Origin: JAUIIK01 sp041390865
GTDB lineage: Bacteria; Chloroflexota; Chloroflexia; Thermomicrobiales; CFX8
Reading direction: 5' to 3'
NCBI GenBank assembly: GCA_041390865.1
Contig: JAWKPC010000017.1
Span: 33,286-97,285 of the forward strand
Length of the DNA: 64,000 nucleotides
Shown: positions 1 to 7,770 of the stretch, piece by piece
How positions within the stretch are numbered: the stretch's first letter is position 1
Layout: each line of letters begins with the position of its first letter
The notes under the pieces: model-generated
What the model saw: only the letters and a program-made list of their open reading frames with translations
What the model was told of the DNA's origin: nothing
The model's database searches: none
Position numbers and translations under genes: made by a program

Positions 1-2
1 GA

Positions 3-152
3 CGTACCGCTGCGAGCCATCCGGTCGTGGATGAATCGCGCGGCGCGTTCAACCGATTCCGGGTCGCCCACGTAAGCGGGCATCGCACCAAGAATCCGAA
101 GCATGCGCCGAATCATGCTGGTTATGGAACTCTGCTCGATATCTGTCGTCAT
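3..152 (-). CDS. Hypothetical protein, N-terminal 50 residues only
   Basis: The reading frame opens with ATG at 152 and runs off the left edge of the window, so only about 50 residues are seen. The peptide begins MTTDIEQSSITSMI and contains two short Arg-rich helices followed by a segment with ARFIHDRMARSG. I do not recognise the family. It is divergent to ridA, and the 192 bp between the two starts carries the ridA promoter and a strong inverted repeat. The call that it is a gene rests on its position and a sensible start, so it is tentative. Confidence 0.45.
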   Translation of the reverse strand, partial: MTTDIEQSSITSMIRRMLRILGAMPAYVGDPESVERAARFIHDRMARSGT

Positions 153-254
153 GTTGAGCCTGTCTTGAAGCCCAGAAATCACGAACTCTCGGCCATTCAG
201 CCCACAGTGTAGCGGAGGCTTCCTATTCGCGGAACGTGACAAAAGTCAGAGCCG

Positions 255-284
255 TTGACCCACGGTCGTCCAAAGTGCTAGACA
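255..284 (+). promoter_or_regulatory. Putative ridA promoter
   Basis: TTGACC (255-260) and TAGACA (279-284) are separated by 18 bp, and TGC immediately precedes the -10 hexamer (276-278), giving an extended -10. The -35 is good, the -10 is weak. The ridA ATG lies about 60 bp downstream. The promoter is embedded in the inverted repeat at 259-298. Confidence 0.5.
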
Positions 285-298
285 TTTGGGACCGTGGG
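259..298. repeat. Inverted repeat overlapping the ridA promoter
   Basis: Arms CCCACGGTC (259-267) and GACCGTGGG (290-298) are perfect complements; inside them CCAAA (270-274) pairs with TTTGG (285-289), leaving a 2-nt bulge and a 10-nt loop that holds the -10 candidate. There is no T-run on either side, and the site lies between divergent genes, so it is not a terminator. A repressor operator is the simplest reading. Confidence 0.55.
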
Positions 299-344
299 GC
301 TACTCACGTGGATACGATTCAATGCATACAGGGAGAAGACGATC

Positions 345-728
345 ATGGCTGGAGAAATCATCAGCACCGACAACGCACCGGGCGCGATCGGGCCGTACTC
401 GCAGGCGGTCAAGCTCGGAAATCTGCTCTTCACCGCCGGACAGATCCCGCTCGATCCGGCGACTGGCCAGATCGTCGAAGGGGACATCAAGGCCCAGACC
501 GAGCGCGTCATGCAAAACGTGGTCGCGATTCTTGAAGCAGCGGGAACCTCGATCGACAACGTCGTCAAGACGACCTGTTTCGTGACCGATCTCGGCGACT
601 TTGCCGCGTTTAACGAGGTTTACGCAAAGTACATGGGCTCGAACCGTCCGGCCCGCTCGACCGTCCAGGTCGCGGCGCTTCCCGCCGGGGCACTGGTCGA
701 GGTCGAAACCGTCGCCGAGTGTAACTAG
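345..728 (+). CDS. ridA: RidA family reactive intermediate/imine deaminase
   Basis: RidA (YjgF/YER057c/UK114 family) hydrolyses reactive enamine/imine intermediates released by PLP enzymes such as threonine dehydratase, yielding 2-oxo acids and ammonia in the cytosol. The 127-residue product has the usual length. Family landmarks are GPYSQAV near residue 17, TAGQIPLDP near 30, the catalytic Arg at 104 in RPARSTVQV, and Glu 119-121 in LVEVE. An in-frame upstream start exists at 294, but ATG 345 has GGGAGAAG 6 bp before it and fits the family's N-terminus. The M28-like gene follows 35 bp downstream and is probably cotranscribed. Confidence 0.93.
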   Translation: MAGEIISTDNAPGAIGPYSQAVKLGNLLFTAGQIPLDPATGQIVEGDIKAQTERVMQNVVAILEAAGTSIDNVVKTTCFVTDLGDFAAFNEVYAKYMGSNRPARSTVQVAALPAGALVEVETVAECN

Positions 729-763
729 CGGTAAACGACGTTCCATCGGAAGTGAGCAGCAAT

Positions 764-2497
764 ATGTCGTCTCCAGAGTCCTGGATCGATGAGGTTTCGT
801 CGAGCAGTCTGGGCGAGGTCAACGCCGGAATCGCCCAATGGGTCCGGGTCACCGGCACCGAGGACGAGCGGAAGGCATTCGACTACATCGCCGACGTTCT
901 CCAGGGTTATGGCCTGGAGACGACGTTGCACCTTCCGACCTGCCTGGTCAGCAATCCCGTTTCCGGGAAGCTGGCCGTCGGTGATTCCGATTTTCCGTGC
1001 ATCACCCACTCGTTCTCGACATCGACCGGAGCGAGCGGTGTGGCTGGAAAGCTCGTTTACGCTGGAAGCGGCGGCGACGCTGAGCTTGGCGCTGCCGAGG
1101 CGAAGGGCAAGATCATCCTGACCGACGGGCTCGCCAGCCCTCAGAAGGCGCGGGCGGCGACGCTGGCCGGAGTCCGGGCACTGATCTGCATCTCTGGCGA
1201 GCACCTGCACGAGATGACGGTCAGCCCGGTCTGGGGATCGCCGACGCTCGACTCGCTGGCAAGCCTGCCCCAGGTGCCGGTCGTCAGCGTTGATGCCGAA
1301 GTTGGCGGGAAGCTCAAAGAGCTCGCTGGCGAGGGTACGAGCCGTGCCCGCGTGACCACCGACGTGGACACGCGCTGGCGGCAGATTCCCGTGCTGGTCG
1401 CCGATCTTGATGTCGCCGATCGCGAGTACATCATGTTCAGCGGCCACGTCGACTCCTGGCATTATGGCGCCATGGACAACGGCAGCGCCAACGCGACGAT
1501 GATCGAGGTCGCGCGGATTCTCGCCGGCCATCGGGATGATCTGCGCCGGGGCGTCCGTTTCGCATTCTGGTCGGGGCACTCCCAGGCCCGCTACGCTGGA
1601 TCGACCTGGTTCGCCGATGCCTACTGGTTCGACCTTCGGGACAACTGCATCGCCCACGTCAACGTGGACTCGACCGGCGGTCAGGGCGCGACCGATCTGA
1701 CGACGGCAAACACGATGGCCGAGACCTTCGGCTTTGCTGGAGACGTCATCCGCCGCCAGACGGGGCAGGAACTTGTCTACCAGCGCTTCGGCCGGGCAGG
1801 CGACCAGTCGTTCTGGGGCGTTGGTCTACCGGCAATCTTCATGTCGGTGTCCCATCAGGGGACGCCCGCCGATGTTACGGCCGATCTCGTTCGGCTCACC
1901 GGCGGTACATCTGCGCGCGGCGGCGGTCTCGGATGGTGGTGGCACACGACCGAGGACACGCTCGACAAGATCGATGCCGATTTGCTCGTGCGCGATACGA
2001 AGATCTACGTCGAAGTCGTCGGCCGGTTGGCTGTCGAGCCAGTCGTTCCGTTCGATTTGGGCGGCCCGATCAACGAGATGCTCTCCGAGTTGGATACCTG
2101 CGTCAGCGAGTGGTCCGCCGCCGGCAGTCTGGCGGAAGATGACCGGCTGGGGTTCGATGCCGTTCGCGGAGAGCTCGAATCAGCGCGCGACGCCTGGAAT
2201 ACGGTCAGGGACCGGATCGAACAGGGCGGCGTCAGCGACGATGACGCCGGGGCACTGTCGAGTGCGATCGTTCGGGCCGCGAAGCAATTGATGCCGGCAA
2301 ACTACACGGCCACGGGGGAGTTCGATCACGATCCGGCGCTTGGCGCGAAGACCCTCCCGACGCTCCATCCACCGGTCGAGATCGCGGCGATGACCGACGA
2401 TCAGTTGTGGGCCTCTATTCACAAGGTCCGTCGAGCGATTAATGGCGTACGCTACCGGGTGCGGTTGGCGAAACAGGAGCTCGAGGCCGCTGGTTAG
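764..2497 (+). CDS. M28-family peptidase homologue with PA-like insert; Glu-Glu motif missing
   Basis: A 577-residue protein of the M28 zinc aminopeptidase fold. Metal-ligand regions are recognisable: GHVDSW (His near 228, with the following Asp), MDNGSAN, NVDSTGG and the C-terminal WWWHTTEDTLD. Residues around 90-190 look like a protease-associated (PA) domain inserted before the catalytic core. In classical M28 enzymes the segment after strand FAFW reads WGAEE and supplies the general base and a zinc ligand; here it reads WSGHSQARYAGS, so both Glu are absent. It may be a distinct amidohydrolase-like subfamily or be inactive as a peptidase. GTG 752 is in frame, but ATG 764 is better placed after GGAAG. 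No signal peptide is seen, so a cytosolic location is likely. Confidence 0.8.
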   Translation: MSSPESWIDEVSSSSLGEVNAGIAQWVRVTGTEDERKAFDYIADVLQGYGLETTLHLPTCLVSNPVSGKLAVGDSDFPCITHSFSTSTGASGVAGKLVYAGSGGDAELGAAEAKGKIILTDGLASPQKARAATLAGVRALICISGEHLHEMTVSPVWGSPTLDSLASLPQVPVVSVDAEVGGKLKELAGEGTSRARVTTDVDTRWRQIPVLVADLDVADREYIMFSGHVDSWHYGAMDNGSANATMIEVARILAGHRDDLRRGVRFAFWSGHSQARYAGSTWFADAYWFDLRDNCIAHVNVDSTGGQGATDLTTANTMAETFGFAGDVIRRQTGQELVYQRFGRAGDQSFWGVGLPAIFMSVSHQGTPADVTADLVRLTGGTSARGGGLGWWWHTTEDTLDKIDADLLVRDTKIYVEVVGRLAVEPVVPFDLGGPINEMLSELDTCVSEWSAAGSLAEDDRLGFDAVRGELESARDAWNTVRDRIEQGGVSDDDAGALSSAIVRAAKQLMPANYTATGEFDHDPALGAKTLPTLHPPVEIAAMTDDQLWASIHKVRRAINGVRYRVRLAKQELEAAG

Positions 2498-2509
2498 AGA
2501 TCGGCCTCA

Positions 2510-2518
2510 TGCTATACT
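2510..2518 (+). promoter_or_regulatory. Extended -10 promoter of tRNA-Val(CAC)
   Basis: TGC followed by TATACT (2513-2518) lies nine bases before the mature tRNA 5' end at 2528, so transcription would start within a few bases of the tRNA. There is no good -35, which is acceptable for extended -10 promoters. It starts 13 bp after the stop of the M28-like gene. Confidence 0.55.
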
Positions 2519-2527
2519 TTCCCATGC

Positions 2528-2601
2528 GGGCGCGTAGCTCAGCTGGCTAGAGCGCACGGTTCACATCCGTGAGGTCACTGGTTCAAGTCCAGTCGTGCCC
2601 A
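2528..2601 (+). tRNA. tRNA-Val (anticodon CAC)
   Basis: A complete cloverleaf is visible: acceptor GGGCGCG pairs with CGTGCCC (one G-T wobble), D-stem GCTC/GAGC, anticodon stem CACGG/CCGTG around loop TTCACAT (anticodon CAC, codon GTG), and T-stem ACTGG/CCAGT with loop TTCAAGT. The discriminator is A2601. The following bases are CCC, so the 3' CCA is not encoded, unlike the second valine tRNA at 10028-10104. greA lies 84 bp downstream. Confidence 0.96.
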
Positions 2602-2685
2602 CCCCGGGGAAGCCGATCTGTATGTAACCTTCCTTCCTCCGTACACGGTTTAATTGACGAAACGGCTCCGCAAGGAGGAGCGTCT

Positions 2686-3156
2686 ATGGCCATACAAGAC
2701 ACAATAATGCTGACTCCGGAGGGCCGTGACCGGCTCACCGAGGAGTTGCAGCGTTTGCGGGATGAAGACCTCCCCAATCTGCAGCGCCGTGTTCGTGAGC
2801 TGGGCGAGGCTGGCGACATCTCGGACGATAGCGACATCGAGATCACGAAGGACGAGCTCATCCAGCTGGAGAACCGGATCCGGGATATCGAGTGGATGCT
2901 CGAAGAGGCCGAGATCGTCGAACATCAGGATGGCGGCGAGATCGTCGAGTTCGGCTCGACCGTCAGTGTCGTCGATGACGAAGGCGAAACCGAAACCTGG
3001 GTGATCGTTGGTCCGCACGAATCGGACGCCGCGGAAGGCAGAATTTCGAATGTCTCTCCGGTTGGCGCCGCTCTGATTGGTAAACGCGTTGGCGATAAGA
3101 TCAGCGTGGATGCCCCGGCGGGCGAGATCGTGTACGAGATAACCGACGTGCAGTAG
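2686..3156 (+). CDS. greA: Transcription elongation factor GreA
   Basis: GreA inserts its coiled coil into the RNA polymerase secondary channel and stimulates cleavage of backtracked transcripts. The 156-residue product has an N-terminal coiled coil (about residues 11-80) with an acidic tip around 44-50 (DISDDSD) and a C-terminal FKBP-like domain containing the family signature SPVGAALIGKRVGD (124-137). An upstream in-frame ATG at 2569 lies inside the tRNA; ATG 2686 follows AAGGAGGAG and gives the normal length. It may be cotranscribed with tRNA-Val and is followed by a strong terminator. Confidence 0.95.
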   Translation: MAIQDTIMLTPEGRDRLTEELQRLRDEDLPNLQRRVRELGEAGDISDDSDIEITKDELIQLENRIRDIEWMLEEAEIVEHQDGGEIVEFGSTVSVVDDEGETETWVIVGPHESDAAEGRISNVSPVGAALIGKRVGDKISVDAPAGEIVYEITDVQ

Positions 3157-3181
3157 CAGCCAGACAGATCCCGAATGATTT

Positions 3182-3218
3182 CCGCCGCGGTCCACAACAG
3201 GCACCGCGGCGGTTTTTT
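3182..3218 (+). terminator. Rho-independent terminator after greA
   Basis: CCGCCGCGGT (3182-3191) and ACCGCGGCGG (3203-3212) form a perfect 10-bp GC-rich stem around an 11-nt loop, followed directly by six T (3213-3218). It lies 26 bp after the greA stop and 36 bp before the chosen lysS start, so it separates the two genes or lets only a fraction of transcripts read through. Confidence 0.92.
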
Positions 3219-3254
3219 ATGTTTGTGGGACGACAAGAGGGGGAGGAAGAGCAG

Positions 3255-4736
3255 GTGGATATCGAACTGAACGAGCAACAAGCGATACGAGCCGAAAAGC
3301 TACGGGAACTGCGTGAAGCCGGGATCGAGCCGTTTCCGACGCGCTCGGCGCGGACGCATACCTCGGAAGGGGCGATCGCTCATTACGAGACGATCGAAGA
3401 TGATCTGGAAGAGGGACGGGACACCGAGCGGATCACTATCGCCGGCCGGGTACAGACGATCCGCGATATGGGCCGGTCGATCTTCGCTCATCTCGAAGAC
3501 GGCCACGGCCAGATTCAGATTTATCTTCGGAAGAAGGGGCTCCTCGAAGGTGATATCAGCCATTTCAGCGATTATGTGGACCGCGGCGATATTATCGAGG
3601 CTCGGGGAAGTCTCTTCCGGACGCGGACCGGCGAAGTGACCCTGGAGGTCGCTCACTGGACGATGCTCTCGAAGGCTGTCTCGCCCCCGCCGGAGAAATG
3701 GCACGGCCTGTCGGATGTCGAGGAACGCTACCGCCGGCGCTACGTCGATCTGTTTTCGAACCCTGAAGTTCGCGAGGTGTTTCGCACCCGCAGCCGCATG
3801 ATCACGGCGATCAGGGCGCACCTCGACCGCGAGGGATTCCTCGAGGTGGAGACGCCGACGCTCCAGCCACTCTATGGCGGGGCGCTGGCGCGACCGTTCA
3901 CGACTTACCACAACGAACTGGAGCGGACGCTCTACCTGCGGATTGCCGACGAACTGTATCTCAAGCGCCTGATCGTCGGCGGCTTCGAGCGGGTCTACGA
4001 GATCTGCAAGGACTTCCGCAATGAGGGCGTCGACCGGAACCACCAGCCGGAATTCACCATGCTCGAGTTCTACATGGCATATGCGGACTACGACTCGGTC
4101 ATGGAACTGGTCGAAGAGATGGTCGAAGAAGTCGTCATCGAGCTCAAGGGCACGACCAAGATCGAATATGAGGGCCAGGAGATCGACGTCAAGCGACCCT
4201 GGCGCCGTCTTGCCCTTGCCGACGCGATCTTCGAAGAGACCGGGATCGATTTCAACCAGCATCGGGATCAGGCGGAGTTACTGGAGCGTGCCCGGGAAGC
4301 GGGACTCGACGTGGCGTCCGACGTCCCCTGGCCGAAGATCGTCGATGAGCTGATGAAGCACTTCGTCCGCCCGAAGATGATCCAGCCAACATTCCTGACC
4401 CACTATCCGGTCGAACTGTCGCCGCTGGCGAAGCGGCAGGCGGGGAGCGAGCTGACGGTCGAGCGTTTCCAGCCGATGGTTGCCGGGACCGAGATCGGCA
4501 ATGGCTACTCGGAGCTCAATGATCCGTTCGATCAGTACGAGCGCTTCAAGGCTCAGGCCCTCCAGCGCGAAGCCGGGGACGACGAAACCATGCCGGTGGA
4601 TATCGACTACGTCGAGGCGCTGATGTACGGGATGCCTCCGACGGGAGGGTTCGGACTGGGTATCGATCGACTTGCGATGCTACTGACAGACCAGCATTCG
4701 ATCCGGGAAGTGATTCTGTTCCCGGCGATGCGATAG
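3255..4736 (+). CDS. lysS: Lysyl-tRNA synthetase, class II
   Basis: Attaches lysine to tRNA-Lys. The 493-residue product has an N-terminal OB-fold anticodon-binding domain (about 50-150) and a class II catalytic core: motif 1 around FLEVETPTLQPLYGGA, motif 2 FRNEGVDRNHQPEFTMLE, and motif 3 GGFGLGIDRLAMLLTD near the C-terminus. ATG 3219 is in frame but sits at the end of the greA terminator's T-run; GTG 3255 follows GGGAGGAAG and is preferred. It is convergent with the uracil-DNA glycosylase gene, 36 bp away. Confidence 0.95.
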   Translation: MDIELNEQQAIRAEKLRELREAGIEPFPTRSARTHTSEGAIAHYETIEDDLEEGRDTERITIAGRVQTIRDMGRSIFAHLEDGHGQIQIYLRKKGLLEGDISHFSDYVDRGDIIEARGSLFRTRTGEVTLEVAHWTMLSKAVSPPPEKWHGLSDVEERYRRRYVDLFSNPEVREVFRTRSRMITAIRAHLDREGFLEVETPTLQPLYGGALARPFTTYHNELERTLYLRIADELYLKRLIVGGFERVYEICKDFRNEGVDRNHQPEFTMLEFYMAYADYDSVMELVEEMVEEVVIELKGTTKIEYEGQEIDVKRPWRRLALADAIFEETGIDFNQHRDQAELLERAREAGLDVASDVPWPKIVDELMKHFVRPKMIQPTFLTHYPVELSPLAKRQAGSELTVERFQPMVAGTEIGNGYSELNDPFDQYERFKAQALQREAGDDETMPVDIDYVEALMYGMPPTGGFGLGIDRLAMLLTDQHSIREVILFPAMR

Positions 4737-4772
4737 CGAAAGCTGGATGCCGACGAAAAAACGGCGCGTGTC

Positions 4773-5399
4773 CTACGCGGACGACAAACGGGCGAGTTCT
4801 ACGGCTTTTGTCAGATCTGCCACGACTCTGGACCGTTCGAGTTCCGCGGCTTCACGGTCGACCAGGTTCACCAACCGCATGACGTAGGCCGGTTGGGTCG
4901 TGGCGATTACCTGGATTCCGTCCGGTCTCCGGTGGATGGTCCCGCGTTGCGCGGTGAGCTTGAAGTCATCGGAGATCAGGGCGCGCGCGGCCGGAGAGCC
5001 GACGGCGATGATGACTGATGGTCGGACGTACTGGATCTCGAGATTCAGCCAGCGGGAGCAGGCGCGGATCTCGGTCGTTCGAGCGGGCTGATTTTCGAGC
5101 CGGCCATCTCGCTCGCGGCCCTCGAAGCATCGCAGCAGATTGGTGATCCAGACGGAATCTCGGGCCGTACCCGCCTCAACAAGTAGCTCGTCGAGGACGT
5201 CGCCGGCCGGGCCGGTGTACGGCTGGCCGGTGGAGTCGTCGGTCGAGCTGGGCGCTTCGCCGACGATCATCAGTTCTGCGTCAGGGTTGCCTGCGCCGAA
5301 GACGACCTGCCGGCGTGTCTCGGACCGTCCACAGGCACGGCAGGACAGCGCCGCTTCCCGGACCTCCTCGATACTTGAGTAGAGCGGCAGTTCCATCAT
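4773..5399 (-). CDS. Uracil-DNA glycosylase family 4-like protein
   Basis: Family 4 UDGs remove uracil from DNA and carry a 4Fe-4S cluster. This 208-residue protein has a candidate cluster set: C20-x2-C23 and later C91 and C114. The active-site loop GEAPSSTDDSTGQPYTGPAG matches the family's GEAPG...G.PF.G.AG. Two differences stand out. The third and fourth Cys are 22 residues apart, wider than in classical enzymes, and the C-terminal HPS motif is replaced by TQPAYVMRL, losing the His. It could be a UDG-superfamily member with altered specificity. Two ATG codons in tandem (5399, 5396) are equally possible starts. Confidence 0.8.
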   Translation of the reverse strand: MMELPLYSSIEEVREAALSCRACGRSETRRQVVFGAGNPDAELMIVGEAPSSTDDSTGQPYTGPAGDVLDELLVEAGTARDSVWITNLLRCFEGRERDGRLENQPARTTEIRACSRWLNLEIQYVRPSVIIAVGSPAARALISDDFKLTAQRGTIHRRPDGIQVIATTQPAYVMRLVNLVDREAAELERSRVVADLTKAVELARLSSA

Positions 5400-5584
5400 C
5401 AGTATCTGAACCGTTCAACCTTAGCTGACCGTCTCGAATTCCAACAGTTCAAAGTGTTGCATGTCTGTCGTGCCGGTAGCCGATACCGGATGCTCGTCAG
5501 CTCCGGTGTTCTCCTCGAATGCGTGCTGACGTTAGACTGGGGAACGGTCCTTCGTGGACGGATACTGAACAGGAGTTACGAACC

Positions 5585-6577
5585 ATGAGTATGACACCGA
5601 AAGAGCGCGTGCTCGCGGCGCTAAATGGCGACGAGGTAGACCACCCGCCGGTCAGTCTCTGGCGACATTTCCCGGAAGAAGACCAGACTGCCCAGCAGCT
5701 GGCCGACTCAACCTTGCGCTGGCAGGAAATGCTCGATCTGGATTTCATCAAGCTGATGCCGCCGGGTGACTATGCGACGATCGACTGGGGAGCGAAAAGC
5801 GAGTACCAGGGCGCGCCCGGAGGTACGAGGGAGACGACCCACTATCCGATCAATTCGGCCGACGACTGGCTCAACATCAAGTCCGTACCTGTGACCGCTG
5901 GGTTCAACGCCCATGTCGTCGATGCCTGCCGGCTGGTGCGGGAGGGAGTTGGGGCTGATGTGCCGGTCCTTCAGACGATCTTCAGCCCGCTGACGATCTG
6001 CAACAAGCTCTCGAACGGTCTGGTCATCGATCATCTCCGGAGTGATCCCGAGAAGGTTCATCAGGCCCTCGAGGCGATTCGCGACGTGACAGCGGAGATG
6101 ACGAAGGCTTCTCTCGCTGCCGGGGCCGACGGCGTATTCTTCGCCAGCCAGTGCGCGACCAGCGACCTGGTCAGCCGCGAAGAGTACGACGAATTCGGCG
6201 TCGCCTACGATGCGCCGGTGCTGGAGGCTGCCCGCGAAGGCGGCAGCATCTTCACGATGATCCACATTCACGGCGAGAATACGTTCTTCGATCTCATGGC
6301 CGGCTATGACGGTCACGCGATCAACTGGCACGACCGCAGGGTCGGTCCTTCGATCAAGGATGTGCTCGCCGAGTATCCCGACCGGGCTGCTGTCGGCGGG
6401 ATCGACGAGAAGGCGGTGGCCTCCATGTCTGCCTCCGCTGTTGCGGATCAGGTTCGAGATGCCCGGGAACAGGCTTCGGACCGGCGCCTGCTGATCGGTC
6501 CGGGATGCGTGGCGCTGGTGGCGACGCCGGAGGAGAACCTGAAGGCAGCCGTCGATGCAGCGCGTCAGTCGTCCTGA
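5585..6577 (+). CDS. Uroporphyrinogen decarboxylase (URO-D) fold protein, not HemE
   Basis: The 330-residue product matches the URO-D/MtaA superfamily: N-terminal MTPKERVLAALNGDEVDHPP, a central LLxxPxxLAxK-like helix region, and the C-terminal segment LLIGPGCVALVATPEENLKA. The RPVWxMRQAGR signature of true HemE is replaced by HPPVSLWRHFPEEDQ, so haem synthesis is unlikely. Relatives include corrinoid-protein methyltransferases and enzymes of unknown substrate. ATG 5585 is chosen because AGGAG lies 9 bp upstream; in-frame ATG 5519 has no ribosome-binding site. Its 3' end overlaps the convergent permease gene by 13 bp. Confidence 0.82.
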   Translation: MSMTPKERVLAALNGDEVDHPPVSLWRHFPEEDQTAQQLADSTLRWQEMLDLDFIKLMPPGDYATIDWGAKSEYQGAPGGTRETTHYPINSADDWLNIKSVPVTAGFNAHVVDACRLVREGVGADVPVLQTIFSPLTICNKLSNGLVIDHLRSDPEKVHQALEAIRDVTAEMTKASLAAGADGVFFASQCATSDLVSREEYDEFGVAYDAPVLEAAREGGSIFTMIHIHGENTFFDLMAGYDGHAINWHDRRVGPSIKDVLAEYPDRAAVGGIDEKAVASMSASAVADQVRDAREQASDRRLLIGPGCVALVATPEENLKAAVDAARQSS

Positions 6578-7707
6578 TGTGAGATTGGTCCGGCCGGCGA
6601 TAGCTCGCTCTCGTCCTCTACCTCCGGGTGTTCGAGGCGCAGATAGATGTAGGTGAAGACATCGCGGGCTATCGCCGCCAGCGGGACGATGATGACGATG
6701 CCAATGAATCCCCACATGGCGGCCCCGACGACGAGGAGCATCATGATCACGGCCGGGTTCATGTTCACGGCGTTGCCCTGGATTCTCGGAACGAGGAACG
6801 TATTCTCCAGCTGCTGGATGCCCAGCGAGAGGATCGCGACGAGGATGATCTTGTCGGGATCGGTCGCCAGCACGACGAGCGCCGCGACGATGAATGAGAT
6901 CCACGGTCCGAGGATCGGCACCATCTCGAAGATGCCGGCGACGATGCCGAGCGCCAGCGGCTGCTGGACGCCGATAGCCCACATGCCGACGCCGGTCACA
7001 ACGCCGACGACGAGGCCGAGGAAGAGCTGGCCGCGCAGGTAGGATGACAGAATCCGGTCGATGATACGGATGATCTGGTAGACGTCCTCGCGCAGCTCTT
7101 CCGGCCAGAGGCGGTAAAAGTAGGCCATGCCTTTGCGCTGGTCCTTCAGCACGTAGAACAGCCAGAGCGGCAAGAGAATGAGCCCGGCGATCAAGCTGAT
7201 GAATCGCTGGAACGTACCGATCGTGGCGGAAGCCAGGCGCGTGCCGGCCTGGCTCAGGTAGTTCGTGACCTCGTCCAGATTGGCTTCGATCTCCTGCTTG
7301 AGATCGGGCGGTACTTCGTCCTCATACCGACGGTTCCAGTAGTCGACCTCCTGGCGCGCGTCTTCCCAGTAGACAGGGAGATCGTCGATGAGCTGGTTGG
7401 TCTGATCAACCATAATCGGGACGATCGTAAATGCCAGAATCGTCAGAACACCGCCAAAGAGGAGGTAGACCTCCAGTATGGCGATCGTCCGGACAGTACC
7501 GTCACTGAGCCGGCCATTGAACGGGACGACCCGTTCGAAGCGGTTGACGAGCGGCGCCAGCAGGTAGGCGATCAGGCCGCCGATCGCGAACGGCAGCAAC
7601 GCGCCGCGCACCGACCAGAGGATGTAGCCGAGGACGAGAAGCCCACCGATGACGAGCATCGCCCGGTATGCGCCTCTACGATCCTGGCTTCCCGGAGCAG
7701 GCTCCAT
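6565..7707 (-). CDS. AI-2E family transporter (PerM/YdiK-like permease)
   Basis: A 380-residue polytopic membrane protein of the AI-2E exporter-like superfamily. Hydrophobic segments occur near residues 17-60 (paired helices), 75-100, 165-190, 225-285 and 300-345, with a hydrophilic stretch around 105-160 that is typical of the soluble loop after helix 3. The conserved family segment GIVAGIFEMVPILGPWISF is present. Substrates differ within the family (AI-2, Na+/H+ exchange, unknown), so no substrate is claimed. It lies downstream of thrS on the same strand, separated by a 28-bp palindrome. Confidence 0.85.
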   Translation of the reverse strand: MEPAPGSQDRRGAYRAMLVIGGLLVLGYILWSVRGALLPFAIGGLIAYLLAPLVNRFERVVPFNGRLSDGTVRTIAILEVYLLFGGVLTILAFTIVPIMVDQTNQLIDDLPVYWEDARQEVDYWNRRYEDEVPPDLKQEIEANLDEVTNYLSQAGTRLASATIGTFQRFISLIAGLILLPLWLFYVLKDQRKGMAYFYRLWPEELREDVYQIIRIIDRILSSYLRGQLFLGLVVGVVTGVGMWAIGVQQPLALGIVAGIFEMVPILGPWISFIVAALVVLATDPDKIILVAILSLGIQQLENTFLVPRIQGNAVNMNPAVIMMLLVVGAAMWGFIGIVIIVPLAAIARDVFTYIYLRLEHPEVEDESELSPAGPISHQDD

Positions 7708-7734
7708 GCATCACACTACCTTCACAACCTGGGA

Positions 7735-7762
7735 CTGGCCGGCGGCATATGCCGCCGGCCAG
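7735..7762. repeat. Perfect 28-bp palindrome between thrS and the permease gene
   Basis: CTGGCCGGCGGCAT is followed immediately by its exact reverse complement, giving two 14-bp arms with no spacer. It starts 8 bp after the thrS stop on the minus strand. There is no T-run on either side, so it is either a terminator lacking a U-tract, an mRNA 3'-end stabiliser, or a protein-binding site. Confidence 0.7.
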
Positions 7763-7770
7763 CTGCTGCT

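Noticed and set aside
5585..6577. HemE uroporphyrinogen decarboxylase
   Set aside because: The HemE N-terminal signature (RPVWxMRQAGR) is absent and no other haem genes are nearby.
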